Below, one piece after another: positions 37,053 to 53,114 of a stretch of DNA of 64,000 nt. Under the pieces are notes generated by a model. It searched no databases. It was not told where the DNA came from and saw only the letters and a list, made by a program, of their open reading frames with translations. Made by a program: the position numbers and the translations under genes. The stretch is from Leptospira barantonii. Its GTDB lineage: Bacteria; Spirochaetota; Leptospiria; Leptospirales; Leptospiraceae. The number at the start of each line of letters is the position of its first letter. The stretch's first letter is position 1. The stretch spans positions 62,001 through 126,000 of the forward strand of contig NZ_NPDS01000010.1 of NCBI RefSeq assembly GCF_002811925.1. Direction: 5' to 3'.

Positions 37053-37162
37053 TCGATTTCATAACAGATTCTCCGCTTACGCTTGTCAAGGAACCTTCTT
37101 TCGGTAAAGAAATCGCGTTCGGGATTTAAGATCGGCCTTATCGATTTCCGATATAAAAAGGG

Positions 37163-37324
37163 ATGGAAGAACCCACTCCAAAACCGCTTTCAAGCTCTAA
37201 AGTCGTCAATCTCGGAATGTATAAAATTAAAAAGACTCTGAGAGAAGAGGGTTTCGAAGTTGTGGAAAGACCGGACGGCAAGATTTCTCTCGTGATCCGA
37301 GTCGGCAAAGAAAAACAGAACTAG
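37163..37324 (+). CDS. Small protein of 53 residues, unknown
   Basis: An ATG-to-TAG frame encoding a basic peptide (begins MEEPTPKPLSSSKVVNLG; includes KTLREEGFEVVERPDGKISLVIRVG). The EEGFEVVERPDGKISLVI stretch looks like a real strand-turn-strand, and codon use resembles the neighbours. AAAAGGG lies directly against the ATG, so the ribosome-binding site is poor. It is alone between two minus-strand genes. Confidence 0.5.
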   Translation: MEEPTPKPLSSSKVVNLGMYKIKKTLREEGFEVVERPDGKISLVIRVGKEKQN

Positions 37325-37438
37325 TTTCGTTTTTCGATTTCGGTTTAATAAACCGCAAACTTCAAAAATTCTAATTTAGAAAATTCTTAACTGATAAACA
37401 AAACGAATCGATTTGCGCGGCCGCATAACGTTTGGGCT

Positions 37439-41219
<3,781 letters not shown>

Positions 41220-41223
<4 letters not shown>

Positions 41224-42575
41224 AGATTTTTTTCCGGAGCGTTTTTCTCGTTCTCCTTCCGTTCTTTCTCATCGTATCGATTTCGATCCCGGCCGCCGAA
41301 ACTCCCAAGGATGAATTTAAGGAAAAGGTAATAGGCTTTTCCAAGGCGCAAGCCGTTGCGATTTCCGAAATCCGTTCCAGAAATCGTTTGGATCTCGTGA
41401 AAGAACTTCCGGCGATCTTTCAAAACGAATCGGTGGAAGAACGAACTCAGATTGCGGTCTTAAAACTTTTCTCCGAATTGGAAGAACTTGATTCCTTGGC
41501 GCCGAATTGGACGAACGCATTGGATTCCGTTTTTCAAAAGACGACTAACGTGACTTTGAAAAAGGAAATTCTTCTTTTGGCGGAAAAGAAAAAGGAAAAA
41601 AGACTGATCTATTCGGTGATCTCCGCGTTCAGCGATCCCGAAACTCCCGTAAGAACGCTGAGTTATCGTTTGATGCATCTTTTAAAGGACGACCGCGCGC
41701 TTCCGATCTTGCTCGATATGTCCTTGTCCAAGGATCCGGTACAAAGAATGTATTTTCTCGAATCTTCTTTGATCATCAAGGACGAACGGATTCAAAATCA
41801 AATTCATAAACTTGCAAACGACGAAAGTTCCGGCGTTCGTAAAAAATACCTGATCGCGATCAATCGACTCGGGATGACCGAAAAATTCTCGCAGTTTCAA
41901 AAGTCAGCGACGAGCGATCCCGACGACGACGTTAAGATGGTCGCGTTGGAAATTCTCAAAAACAAAAAGAACCGCCAATACATCTCGCTATTTTATAAGG
42001 GACTTACGGATTCCAATCCCGATCTCAGAAGAATTTCTTTGGAAGCGCTTTTGATCTTTCAGGACAAACAAGGAGCCAAGGCAATTTCCGATCAACTCAC
42101 GAAGGAAGACACTTTGTTTCTCAAGGCGAGAATGATCGATCTTCTTTTGGATCTGGGAAACAACGGCGGTGGTCAGGGGATTCTCGCGGTATTGACGAAC
42201 GGAGAAGAACCCGAACTCAGAACCAAGGCCGCGTACGCAGTTGGAAAACTCGGTGCGAACACGAGCGCGGCCGAACTCACGAAAATTCTTTCTGAAGAAA
42301 AAGAGAACATGGTCAAGTGGCAACTCATTCATTCCTTGGGAGAATTGAAGGAGAAGAACGCCGTTCCCGCGTTGCTCGTTCTTGCCAGAAACTCGAGGGA
42401 AAAGTTAAATTTGAGAATCGAAGCGGTTTCGACGATCCGCGCGATCAACGATCCGGATAGTCTTCCTTCTATCTTTGAAGCATACGTTTCCGAAAACGAA
42501 AAAACTCTCCGCGTCGAACTGGAAAACACGATGCGTGAAATCCTCAGCCTGAAATTTCCTCCGAAAGTTCCATAA
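41220..42575 (+). CDS. HEAT-repeat exported protein, probable CTG start
   Basis: 451 residues if read from the CTG at 41220. The first ATG/GTG/TTG-type start in frame is TTG 41388, which would omit the segment that reads [18 protein letters not shown] followed by SIPAAETP, an excellent signal peptide. GGGAGGG at 41207-41213 lies six bases before the CTG, and the CTGA overlap with the TPR gene's TGA resembles the usual ATGA coupling. The body consists of about eight HEAT-like repeats ([33 protein letters not shown]). A periplasmic scaffold partner for the TPR protein is likely. Confidence 0.75.
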
Positions 42576-42667
42576 GAATTTTCGAATATTTTTAAATAAC
42601 ATCCCCATCGTTTTCTATCGATTCCAGCGGATCGTGTTTATCCTACGAACTGCGTCTTCAAAAAAAG

Positions 42668-42700
42668 GGTTGAACCCGGGCGGGGAGCCCGAGTCCAACC
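42668..42700 (-). terminator. Strong terminator of the outer-membrane protein gene
   Basis: Fourteen bases (42668-42681) pair with 42687-42700, including two G-T pairs, around the loop GGGGA. Leftward it is followed by seven T. It lies about 115 bases past the end of the minus-strand gene at 42814. Confidence 0.85.
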
Positions 42701-42813
42701 GAAATGCCTTCAATGTTCGTGGATGGAGAAAAATTCTTCAAAGATCGAATCGATCGACATAAAATCAAAGTTTTAAAATATTCTAACTTTATAATGTATT
42801 CTGCGCTTGCGTC

Positions 42814-43584
42814 TCATTCCAACTGTTTGTAATAACCGATCGAGACGTTTACAAAAAGCCCCTGTTCGTGCGCCTTGTGAAGACCCAACACCCCGTATTG
42901 ATTTTCAAACGCCACACGATTCGGAGAATCCGTCCAAACGTTCGGCCAATAACGCAAGGAAGGCTCTATCATCAAACCCTCCTTACCACCCAACGGGAAA
43001 ATACGATAGTAAAGACCGAGACCCGCAGATCTCGTTCTATAACGATGTGTCGTACCGGGCATGACGTAATGCGCGTTGTAAAGAAATTCCGATTCGACCG
43101 CTTTCCGAAGGGTTACATCCATAAAGTTTTCGTTTTGAGCAAGAGGAGGCACCCAGTTCTCCGCGCCGTTTCCGCTCACGGGAAGATCGGAACGAATTCC
43201 CAGAGCCTGAGAAAGATAGAGTTCGTCCGGCGACGTATTCGATTGAACCCTATAAAAATGTTCCTTGAATTCGAGACGAAGATCGAAGTTGGGAGTGAAC
43301 AGATAACCGATTCCGAATCCGGTCGTATAAGGAGCGTGCACTTTGAGATCTTGTTTTCTTTCATTCTCACTCAAACCCGCGCCTCCCATACGATCGAAGT
43401 GCAGATCGGAGCCGTGAGAATATTCGAATAAGAATTTCTTACCGTAATACGTTCCCGCTAAATTCCAACCGCCTAAGAGAGGTTGAGAAAGTCCGCCTTG
43501 GATCGAAACACCTTCCGCGTTTACGGAGAATGCGGTAAAAAAGAGAAGAATGGAAACTGCTGTTTTCTTTAAGATTGTTGACAT
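42814..43584 (-). CDS. Probable outer-membrane beta-barrel protein
   Basis: 256 residues with a signal peptide (AVSILLFFTAFSVNA). Alternating hydrophobic/polar strands with aromatic girdles (GWNLAGTYYGKKFLFEYSHG, TGFGIGYLFTPNFDLRLEFKEHFY, VNVSIGYYKQLE) suggest a barrel of 8-10 strands; the chain ends in a short strand without a terminal Phe. No pore or enzyme family is recognised. A strong terminator follows. Confidence 0.7.
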   Translation of the reverse strand: MSTILKKTAVSILLFFTAFSVNAEGVSIQGGLSQPLLGGWNLAGTYYGKKFLFEYSHGSDLHFDRMGGAGLSENERKQDLKVHAPYTTGFGIGYLFTPNFDLRLEFKEHFYRVQSNTSPDELYLSQALGIRSDLPVSGNGAENWVPPLAQNENFMDVTLRKAVESEFLYNAHYVMPGTTHRYRTRSAGLGLYYRIFPLGGKEGLMIEPSLRYWPNVWTDSPNRVAFENQYGVLGLHKAHEQGLFVNVSIGYYKQLE

Positions 43585-43674
43585 TGGGTTCCTCCGAACG
43601 ATTCTACTTTAGCCCGTTTCAAGGAATCGGTCGCCCCGCCCCATGGGGTGGAACCCGTTTTTTAGGAGAATTTT

Positions 43675-44751
43675 TTGTTCGGTTTAGATTTTGGCTCCTT
43701 TGTGATCGCCTCCGGGTTGGTTCAGTCCGTTTTACTCGGATTCTTTTTCAAACGATCGGATCGATCCGGAAGAAACTCGTCCTTATTGGGTTGGGCGTTT
43801 TTACTTTTGTCCGTTCTATTGGCGCTCGGTCTTGCGTTTCAAACCGGACTTGTATTGGAGTTCCCGCATTTATCCAGGGTAGGGCATCCGTTGGGCGCGT
43901 TGGCGGCCCCTCTTTTTGCGATCGCACTTCAGAAATACTTCGGATATCCCAAAGAAAGAAGAATTTGGATTCTTCTGTTTTTCGCGGTTCCCACGTTGAT
44001 CTTTTTATATTCGATTCCGCATTACGCGATGGGTTGGGACGAAAAACTTGCCTATGTATTGGAAGACCGAAAGTCCCCGCATTTGGAATGTACTGTGATC
44101 GGAGCGGTAACGTTATTTTTTAATATTCTAATCTTCACGAGAATCTATTACAGATTGGGAGGATTCGAGGAAGAATTCTCCCGTGCCGCAATCCGAGAAG
44201 TTTCCGTGTTTCGAAAGTTCGTATTGGTATGCGTGTTTCTTTTGGCGGTTTCGATTTTATTCTTCGTTTTGTTTCCGGGTCTTCGATCGGAAACGATTTC
44301 AAACGCCGCACTCGGGATCTGGATCATCGTGTTCGCTTGGTTTCGGGTATATTCCGAAAATGCGGAGTCCGTTTCCGAGGAAAAGGAAGAATCGAAATAC
44401 AAAAAAGCGTATCTGAGCGAGGAAATCGTAACGGAGAATGGAAAACGAATATTCCAAATGTTGAATGAACAAAAATCCTATTTGGACCCGGATTTCGATT
44501 TGGCAAGTCTTTCCAAGTCTCTCGGGATCTCCGCACACGCCGCTTCTCAGGTGATCGGAAGATATTTCGGAAAAGGATTTTTGGAACTCTGCAGAGAATT
44601 TAAGATCGCAAAAGCGGAACAACTTTTGAAAGAAACCGATCTTCCGATTTTAAGAATCGGTTTGGATGCGGGGTTCAATTCGAAAACAAGTTTTTTAAGA
44701 GCCTTCAAAGAAGAGAAGGGAATGACTCCGAGCGAGTTTCGAGAAAAATAA
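43675..44751 (+). CDS. Membrane-anchored AraC-family regulator
   Basis: 358 residues from a TTG with AGGAG upstream. Seven hydrophobic segments fill residues 1-225; a linker rich in Glu/Ser leads to a C-terminal AraC DNA-binding domain of two helix-turn-helices (LASLSKSLGISAHAASQVIGRYFGKGF, then LRIGLDAGFNSKTSFLRAFKEEKGMTPSEFR). The sensor is thus built into the membrane and the DNA-binding domain stays in the cytoplasm. No ligand or target is evident; it is divergent from the outer-membrane protein gene 90 bases away, a candidate target. Confidence 0.9.
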   Translation: MFGLDFGSFVIASGLVQSVLLGFFFKRSDRSGRNSSLLGWAFLLLSVLLALGLAFQTGLVLEFPHLSRVGHPLGALAAPLFAIALQKYFGYPKERRIWILLFFAVPTLIFLYSIPHYAMGWDEKLAYVLEDRKSPHLECTVIGAVTLFFNILIFTRIYYRLGGFEEEFSRAAIREVSVFRKFVLVCVFLLAVSILFFVLFPGLRSETISNAALGIWIIVFAWFRVYSENAESVSEEKEESKYKKAYLSEEIVTENGKRIFQMLNEQKSYLDPDFDLASLSKSLGISAHAASQVIGRYFGKGFLELCREFKIAKAEQLLKETDLPILRIGLDAGFNSKTSFLRAFKEEKGMTPSEFREK

Positions 44752-45037
44752 AATCAATAACCGTTTTTAAAAAAACAAAAGTATAAAGATAAAAATCGTA
44801 GTAGTTTGTTTTCGTTTGTCGTTTTTTGTAAGACTGGAATTAGTTTGATATAAAAATTATTTATGTGACTTCGCTTTGGTTTGGATTCGATTTATATCGA
44901 ATTTTATTTTGATAGGAGGATTGAGCCTTACTTTGTGCGGGTTCATCCGATTCTTGCGGAGTTCATTCCTGAAAACGTTTTTTAGAGATCTACAAAACAA
45001 AAAAAGAATTCTCCATTCAAGAGGATGAATTGCAATT

Positions 45038-45499
45038 GTGACTATGTCAGAGTCCATCTTAACAACCTCAGAAGAACACTATAGAAAATTAGAGAAAATG
45101 TACAACGGCGCTCCGGTGAACGAATATTTTAAACCGACACTCACCATATCCAAAGGCGCCAGCGAACTTAGAATTCAAATTCGAGAAGATTTCTTTCACG
45201 CGGCGGGTGCGACCCACGGTGTTGTTTACTTCAAGGCGGCGGACGACGCGGCTTTTTTTGCGGCGAATTCTCTTGTAAAGGGAGGTTTTGTTCTTACCTC
45301 CACTTTCAATCTTACCTTGCTCCGGCCGATTCAATCCGGAATTTTATTGGCGAAGGGTTTGGTGGTCCAAAACGCTTCTCATCAGATCATCGCAGAGGCG
45401 ACTCTTTGGGACGAAAGAGGAAGGGAAATCGGAAGAGGGATCGGTAATTTTGCGAAGAGCTCGATTCCTTTAACTCCGGAAATGGGTTATAAGCTGTAA
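45038..45499 (+). CDS. PaaI-like hotdog thioesterase
   Basis: 153 residues from a GTG (an ATG two codons later is as good). The hotdog core is visible in FFHAAGATHGVVYFKAADDAAFFAANSLV, with LLRPIQSGILLAKGLVVQNASHQIIAEATLWDERGREIGRG completing the sheet. A cytoplasmic thioesterase role on acyl-CoA is expected; substrate unknown. The 286 bases upstream are AT-rich with no gene. Confidence 0.82.
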   Translation: MTMSESILTTSEEHYRKLEKMYNGAPVNEYFKPTLTISKGASELRIQIREDFFHAAGATHGVVYFKAADDAAFFAANSLVKGGFVLTSTFNLTLLRPIQSGILLAKGLVVQNASHQIIAEATLWDERGREIGRGIGNFAKSSIPLTPEMGYKL

Positions 45500-45595
45500 A
45501 GATTTTTCGTTTTGCCGTTTGTGTTTCGCGTCTCGCGCGTTTTATGATGTTTCGCATAACGTGTTTTTTGTTTTGTCCGATCTGTTGTTTTTGCT

Positions 45596-46759
45596 TTAGT
45601 TTGCTGTAACACAACGGACCGAGAGAGAACTGCTTTTGTCGTTCGATCCCAGTAGTCCGTTTGTAAAGTCGAAAAGAAGAGCCGACGTTTTCATATTGTC
45701 AAACGTGGTCGAGGTCCAATGAGAACCGGGGCTGTTTGGAAAGATCGGATGGATCAAAGGTGCGACTGGTTGTGTATAATCCGCGATACTTAAAAGTTCG
45801 TTCGGGTTTGGAAGCCTCCAATTGTTTCTTCCGGCAAAATTCGAGAGTTCGCATGTATTGCGGGCGACGTTCCAATCGATCGCGCTCGCCGCACCTGCGC
45901 ATCCAGGTCCGGCTGTTCCATCCACACATTTCATCCAAAGAAGATTCGTATTCGAATCCGTGACCGTTCCGTCTCCGTTGTCCACAAAGGCAAAAGGAGA
46001 TATCGTATTTCCCGAAACACAACGAAGGTTGATGATCGATCCTTGTGTGTTTGAATAGAATCCGAGATTCGGAGCGTCAATACGGATTACGAAATTGCTT
46101 CCTAGATTCAGTGGATCGATCGTATTGGTCCAATAGCTGATGCCCGAAAACGTATTCGGGAATTGGCTGTCAATGTGCGGATTGTTCGTGTAGTGCAACA
46201 AAGAAGCGAGTTCTCTCACAGTGGGAATTCTCCAATTCGTTTTTCCCGCGTATCCCTTTCCAGCATTGAGAGTGTTCAATTCCACGCAACTTCCGGGAAG
46301 ACCTGCATTTGCGTCCGTCCAAGTGATCGAAGTCGGAACTCCGATCCCGCAATTCGAACCGGATTGTCCCTGAACACAAGACTTCCAAGTGAGACCATGA
46401 AGCGTGTCGAGAGTCGTATAATCGGCCGCGTATTTGCAATATTGTGTAGGTCCTACGAAACTTCTCGCGTTGGGAATGTTATTGTAATCCGCGTCTTCTC
46501 CGCCCGCCGTGCAAGGAATACTAACTCCGCCGCCTCCACCGCCGTAACAGTTGACTTGTCCCGTATCGGAGATTGCGTTCGCGTCGAAGTTGGAAAATCC
46601 GGTCGGACATTCTTCCGCGGGAGGTTGATTGTCCCCGTTCTGGGAAGAATTTACGTTCTGTAGATATTGCAACATGACGTAGGGAGGATCCGGTTTGCCC
46701 GGAGGTTTTACGCAGAAGACGAACTGCAACGCCGCTAATAAAATAAGTATGAATCTCAT
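45596..46759 (-). CDS. DUF1566 (Lcl-type) lipoprotein, copy 1
   Basis: 387 residues. A short signal peptide ends in FVFC, followed by KPPGKPDPPY, the same opening as the neighbour at 46982. Two DUF1566 domains are visible, each with an NNWR-type core: NWRIPTVRELASLLHY and NWRLPNPNELLSIADY. Between them lies VTDSNTNLLWMKCVDGTAGPGC. Domains of this type are found in surface proteins of many leptospires and in C-type-lectin-like folds; the function is unknown. Lipidation and surface exposure are inferred. It is a tandem paralogue of the next gene. Confidence 0.85.
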   Translation of the reverse strand: MRFILILLAALQFVFCVKPPGKPDPPYVMLQYLQNVNSSQNGDNQPPAEECPTGFSNFDANAISDTGQVNCYGGGGGGVSIPCTAGGEDADYNNIPNARSFVGPTQYCKYAADYTTLDTLHGLTWKSCVQGQSGSNCGIGVPTSITWTDANAGLPGSCVELNTLNAGKGYAGKTNWRIPTVRELASLLHYTNNPHIDSQFPNTFSGISYWTNTIDPLNLGSNFVIRIDAPNLGFYSNTQGSIINLRCVSGNTISPFAFVDNGDGTVTDSNTNLLWMKCVDGTAGPGCAGAASAIDWNVARNTCELSNFAGRNNWRLPNPNELLSIADYTQPVAPLIHPIFPNSPGSHWTSTTFDNMKTSALLFDFTNGLLGSNDKSSSLSVRCVTAN

Positions 46760-46799
46760 AGGCCGTTCTCGAAAATATTATTTGAAAATAGATTCAAAA

Positions 46800-46823
46800 A
46801 TTAGAATATACGAGTATTCTAAT
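46800..46823. repeat. AT-rich inverted repeat upstream of DUF1566 copy 1
   Basis: ATTAGAATA (46800-46808) and TATTCTAAT (46815-46823) are perfect arms around a 6-base spacer, 40 bases before the start codon at 46759. It could be an operator, or the AT-rich 3' end of the gene at 46982. Confidence 0.5.
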
Positions 46824-46905
46824 GATTTTCCGGATTCCAGGATCAATCATCCGTCTTAGAATCCGGTTTGTGAATCTAACGTTTTTTGTACATACGATAT
46901 CTTCG

Positions 46906-46951
46906 TGTTTTTGAGAATCCAAATTTAAGAACAAGCGCGTTCAGGTTATAT
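46906..46951 (-). promoter_or_regulatory. Shared upstream element of the DUF1566 genes, copy 1
   Basis: On the plus strand TGTTTTTGAGAA (46906-46917), 22 bases, TTCAGGTTATAT (46940-46951). The same two 12-base blocks with the same 22-base spacing lie upstream of the second DUF1566 gene, while the spacers differ. Confidence 0.6.
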
Positions 46952-46981
46952 TCTGAACCGGCTCTTCCTTGCTTCTGTGAA

Positions 46982-48154
46982 TCAGTTCGTTACACAAATC
47001 GCTCGTGCTCCGACCGTTTTTGCCGTTCCGGCTATGGTTCCGTTTGAAAAATCGATCGTTAAGTTTTCGATTGGAATGTTTGGATTCGTCGTGGAGGACC
47101 AAAAAACCGCCCCGGGAAAATTGGGAAAGGTCGCAGTCGGAACGACGGGAGTGGCCGCAATCGAATGATCTACGAGGCTGAGTAATTCATTGATGTTCGG
47201 CAATCTCCAGTCGCTTCTTCCCGCATAAACCAAGTTGTTGCAGTTGGTATAAGCCGAATTCAAATTCCCCACGAATAGAACTCCCACTGCGCAAGTTGTA
47301 GCGGATTTGCCGAACGGACATTTCACCCAGAGAAGATTCGTGTTTCGATCCGTTACGGTTCCGAGCAAGGCTCCCGTATTCACTTGAAACGACTGTGCAG
47401 GCGGTGGATTTCCGGAAACACATCGAAGCAGACCGTTTGCGTTCTTTACAAAGGTTCTTGTGTTCGTCATATTCAAAAAATCAAACTGCCAAGCTTGAGC
47501 CGCGTTCGTTGCGTCGTCCGTATTCGCTATATACAACGCACTCATGTCAGCGTTCGGAAATTGAGTCGTTTCCATGTGAATCGGCACGGTCGTATAAAGA
47601 TACAGAGGGAAGAATTCTTGGATGAGTGGAATTCTCCAGTTGTTTTTTCCCGCGTAACCGTTTCCTCCGTTCAAGCCGTTGAGAGCTTGGCAAGAACCTG
47701 GACCACCTAACAAGGCGTTGGTGATAGAAATTTGATTGGCAAGTCCGACGCATGCCCCGCCGGTTTGACCTTCGGGACAAGTTTTCCATACGAGACCGCG
47801 AAGACTGTCCAAGGTCGTGTAATCGTTCGTATATTGAGAATGTTGTGTCGGCCCGGTAAACGAACGGATGTTGGGGACGTTGGAAAATTCTCCATCTTGT
47901 CCCGTTCCCGTGCAGGCGACTACGGCGCCCGCATTGTTGTAGCATTGTGTTTGTCCCGTGTCGCTGATCGTACTTGGGTTATAAGAAGGGGACGGAGGAG
48001 TCGGCGTGGTAGTCCCCGATCCGTTCGAATTGGTAGGATTGATCAGATAATTGAGAAGCGTATACGGAGGATCCGGTTTGTCCGGTGGCTGTGCTATACA
48101 AGAAAAATGGAATGTATAAATACTCAATAAAAATAGAATGTATTTAATGTTCAT
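46982..48154 (-). CDS. DUF1566 (Lcl-type) lipoprotein, copy 2
   Basis: 390 residues. The signal ends in FHFSC, then IAQPPDKPDPPYTLLNYLIN, clearly related to copy 1. Two DUF1566 domains again: NNWRIPLIQEFFPLYLY and DWRLPNINELLSLVDH. The linker after the lipobox is Asn/Ser/Thr/Pro-rich, a usual surface tether. GGAGG precedes the ATG. The two copies differ enough (different insert lengths and many substitutions) to be an old duplication. Function unknown. Confidence 0.85.
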   Translation of the reverse strand: MNIKYILFLLSIYTFHFSCIAQPPDKPDPPYTLLNYLINPTNSNGSGTTTPTPPSPSYNPSTISDTGQTQCYNNAGAVVACTGTGQDGEFSNVPNIRSFTGPTQHSQYTNDYTTLDSLRGLVWKTCPEGQTGGACVGLANQISITNALLGGPGSCQALNGLNGGNGYAGKNNWRIPLIQEFFPLYLYTTVPIHMETTQFPNADMSALYIANTDDATNAAQAWQFDFLNMTNTRTFVKNANGLLRCVSGNPPPAQSFQVNTGALLGTVTDRNTNLLWVKCPFGKSATTCAVGVLFVGNLNSAYTNCNNLVYAGRSDWRLPNINELLSLVDHSIAATPVVPTATFPNFPGAVFWSSTTNPNIPIENLTIDFSNGTIAGTAKTVGARAICVTN

Positions 48155-48236
48155 AAAAAACCTCCGAAGGCCGAAACAACCCTTGATTTATATTGATAGA
48201 AAGAGTTGTAAGTATGTCGTACCTACGATTGATTCT

Positions 48237-48282
48237 TGTTTTTGAGAACTTATATTTCCGCTTAAAAGTATTCAGGTTATAT
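48237..48282 (-). promoter_or_regulatory. Shared upstream element of the DUF1566 genes, copy 2
   Basis: TGTTTTTGAGAA (48237-48248), 22 bases, TTCAGGTTATAT (48271-48282), 83 bases upstream of the start codon at 48154. It matches the element at 46906-46951 in both blocks and in spacing. Confidence 0.6.
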
Positions 48283-48470
48283 CTTGGCTTGTGATGAAAG
48301 GGCGAGCTGGTGAGACATAGATATGTTCTTGATCGCGAGGACGAAGGAAGTTGTGTAATAGTCAGAAAGTTATTTCAACGGGATAGGGATGTTCGAAGGA
48401 ATATAAAGAATTGCAAAAGTTTACTCTAAGAAGATTCGATCTTGGAAATGCCATTTAGGCGGTTCGGATT

Positions 48471-48616
48471 TTGTGGTAGTTCCTACAATGTTTTGATTCC
48501 ACGACTTTCTTTGTGTATTTGGCATATTCTACTAGGAGTTCCTACATTCTCATTCTTCCCCAAAGAATCCTCACGACCTTCCACATCCCCTAAGAGATTC
48601 GTAAGAGTTCCCACAC
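48471..48616. repeat. Cluster of GTAGGAnnTCCTAC-type palindromes
   Basis: TTGTGGTAGTTCCTACAA (48471-48488), TAGGAGTTCCTACA (48533-48546) and a weaker GTAAGAGTTCCCAC (48601-48614), spaced about 62 and 68 bases apart. Translated, such repeats give VGTPT/VGTLT peptides. Related copies lie at 20166 and 60531-60624. Confidence 0.6.
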
Positions 48617-48887
48617 TTTCCCAAACATTCTCGACTTGTCCCGATTGACTGCCAAAACGTTCGTTATACATAAAAGCCCCTAAGCCATCTACAAAACCGA
48701 ACTTTCAAAAAAGGGATTGAACTTTCTCATCAATTCGTATAAAACAATGGGGTTTTAGAGTTCTTAAAAGGTTCGTATATAGTTTTACTAAGACGAATGT
48801 TTCTATATAGCAGACATACAATGAAATGAATCGCTCAAGAGAAAACTTAGCATCTCGCATTAGGGATGCTCGATAGGGGGAACGAGT

Positions 48888-49331
48888 ATGAAGAATAAAT
48901 GGGTGGTGGTCGCAAACCGATCCGAAGCGAAAATCTTCGAGTATAAAGGATCTCGGAACGGACTCGAGCTTCTCGAAAGCATCGAAAATCCGAAAGGAAG
49001 AATGAAAAATCGAGAACTCATTCTCGAGGCTTCCGGTCCGGGCAAAAGCGCAAAGGCACAGAGAGTCGCATTCGATACGGAATCCGTACAAGAGCCGAAA
49101 CGAAGAGTTGCGGAATCTTTTGCGAGTCAGATTTCAGACGTGATTTCTCAAGGAAGAAAATCCAATCGTTTTCTCAGTCTCGTTCTCGTTTCCGAACCCC
49201 GGTTTCTCGGAATGATTTTGGATAAGATGGATCGTAAGTCCCAGTCTATGATCTTTCATAAGATGGGAAAGGACCTCGCCGCGACGAACAACCGCGAGAT
49301 ACTATCGCATCTTAGGGGGATTCTCGTTTAG
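48888..49331 (+). CDS. baeRF-type 'host attachment' family protein
   Basis: 147 residues. It begins [18 protein letters not shown] and includes [35 protein letters not shown], the pattern of the family annotated as 'protein required for attachment to host cells', which is a bacterial relative of archaeal/eukaryal release-factor eRF1 domains. The family name comes from one plant-symbiont study, and a translation-related role is more likely than adhesion. No signal peptide. AGGGGG precedes the ATG. It is a single gene with its own terminator. Confidence 0.82.
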   Translation: MKNKWVVVANRSEAKIFEYKGSRNGLELLESIENPKGRMKNRELILEASGPGKSAKAQRVAFDTESVQEPKRRVAESFASQISDVISQGRKSNRFLSLVLVSEPRFLGMILDKMDRKSQSMIFHKMGKDLAATNNREILSHLRGILV

Positions 49332-49368
49332 AAAAGAATCGATTCTAACTTGAATCCGTTTTACAAGG

Positions 49369-49395
49369 AATGCCTTCCGAAGATCGGGAGGCATT
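49369..49395 (+). terminator. Terminator of the baeRF-type gene
   Basis: AATGCCTTCC (49369-49378) pairs with GGGAGGCATT (49386-49395), loop of seven bases, then eight T. Confidence 0.9.
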
Positions 49396-49487
49396 TTTTT
49401 TGGGAAATCAATGGACAGAATCCCACTCGTTCGATTACATAATTTTTTGATTTCTTTTTAAATAGATCGATATTCGGAGATATTGGA

Positions 49488-51035
<1,548 letters not shown>

Positions 51036-51044
51036 AATCGATTC

Positions 51045-51075
51045 TTAGCTGAATCAAAACGTTTCAGCTAAGCGT

Positions 51076-51083
<8 letters not shown>
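51045..51083. repeat. Three-copy TTCAGCTAA repeat between convergent genes
   Basis: TTAGCTGAA (51045-51053), then TTCAGCTAA at 51063-51071 and again at 51075-51083. The first can pair with either of the others. The third copy spans the stop codon of the minus-strand gene. Confidence 0.5.
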
Positions 51084-51504
<421 letters not shown>

Positions 51505-51604
51505 GAATTCTAAGATTCCTTTGCTACCAGATTCTTTTCTTGGATTTTTCGGGCAAGCAGCTTCTAATTCTTGACATTTCCCAAATTGCATTATTTTTTA
51601 TTCT

Positions 51605-52843
<1,239 letters not shown>

Positions 52844-53038
52844 ATTTTTCGTAAAATCTCCGTAAGTTTCTGTAAATCTTCCTAAATCTCCGGACTTCTC
52901 GGTCCATTCTCCCTTAAAAACTGCTGTGTTTTTAATAATTCTGATTTTTCTCTGCTTGTTTTGAAAGCATTTTATAATTCGAGGCTATTAAAATGCTCTT
53001 TATTCTTAAAAAAGGGGCAGAATTCTCCGCGTTTCACC

Positions 53039-53055
53039 TGGTACGTTTCTTGCAT
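53039..53055 (+). promoter_or_regulatory. Sigma-54 (RpoN) promoter
   Basis: TGGTACGTTTCTTGCAT: the -24 GG (53040-53041) and the -12 GC (53052-53053) are exactly ten bases apart and the flanking bases agree with the consensus TGGCAC-N5-TTGCA at all but one position. Transcription would start near 53065, 50 bases before the GAF-PP2C gene. RpoN control of ammonium transport genes is common in bacteria. Confidence 0.85.
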
Positions 53056-53114
53056 TAAGATATTGAAAGCAGAAGCGAATTCAAGGAGCCAATCCTTTCC
53101 TTGGAGTGCGGTAT

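Larger units (their letters stand above)
48155..48887. other. 733-base intergenic region with dispersed repeats
   Basis: It holds the upstream element of the DUF1566 gene (48237-48282), the VGTPT-type repeat cluster (48471-48616) and AT-rich sequence leading to the gene at 48888. Short frames here encode only repeat-derived peptides such as ENVGTPSR and are not credible genes. No further structure was seen. Confidence 0.6.

Noticed and set aside
48442..48671. Short frames of about 60-70 residues in both directions
   Set aside because: They consist of repeat-derived VGTPT/VPTF peptides and lack start signals; they are not genes.
48888..49331. Host-adhesion role for the 'host attachment' family protein
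   Set aside because: No signal peptide or surface anchor; the name is historical and the fold is release-factor-like.
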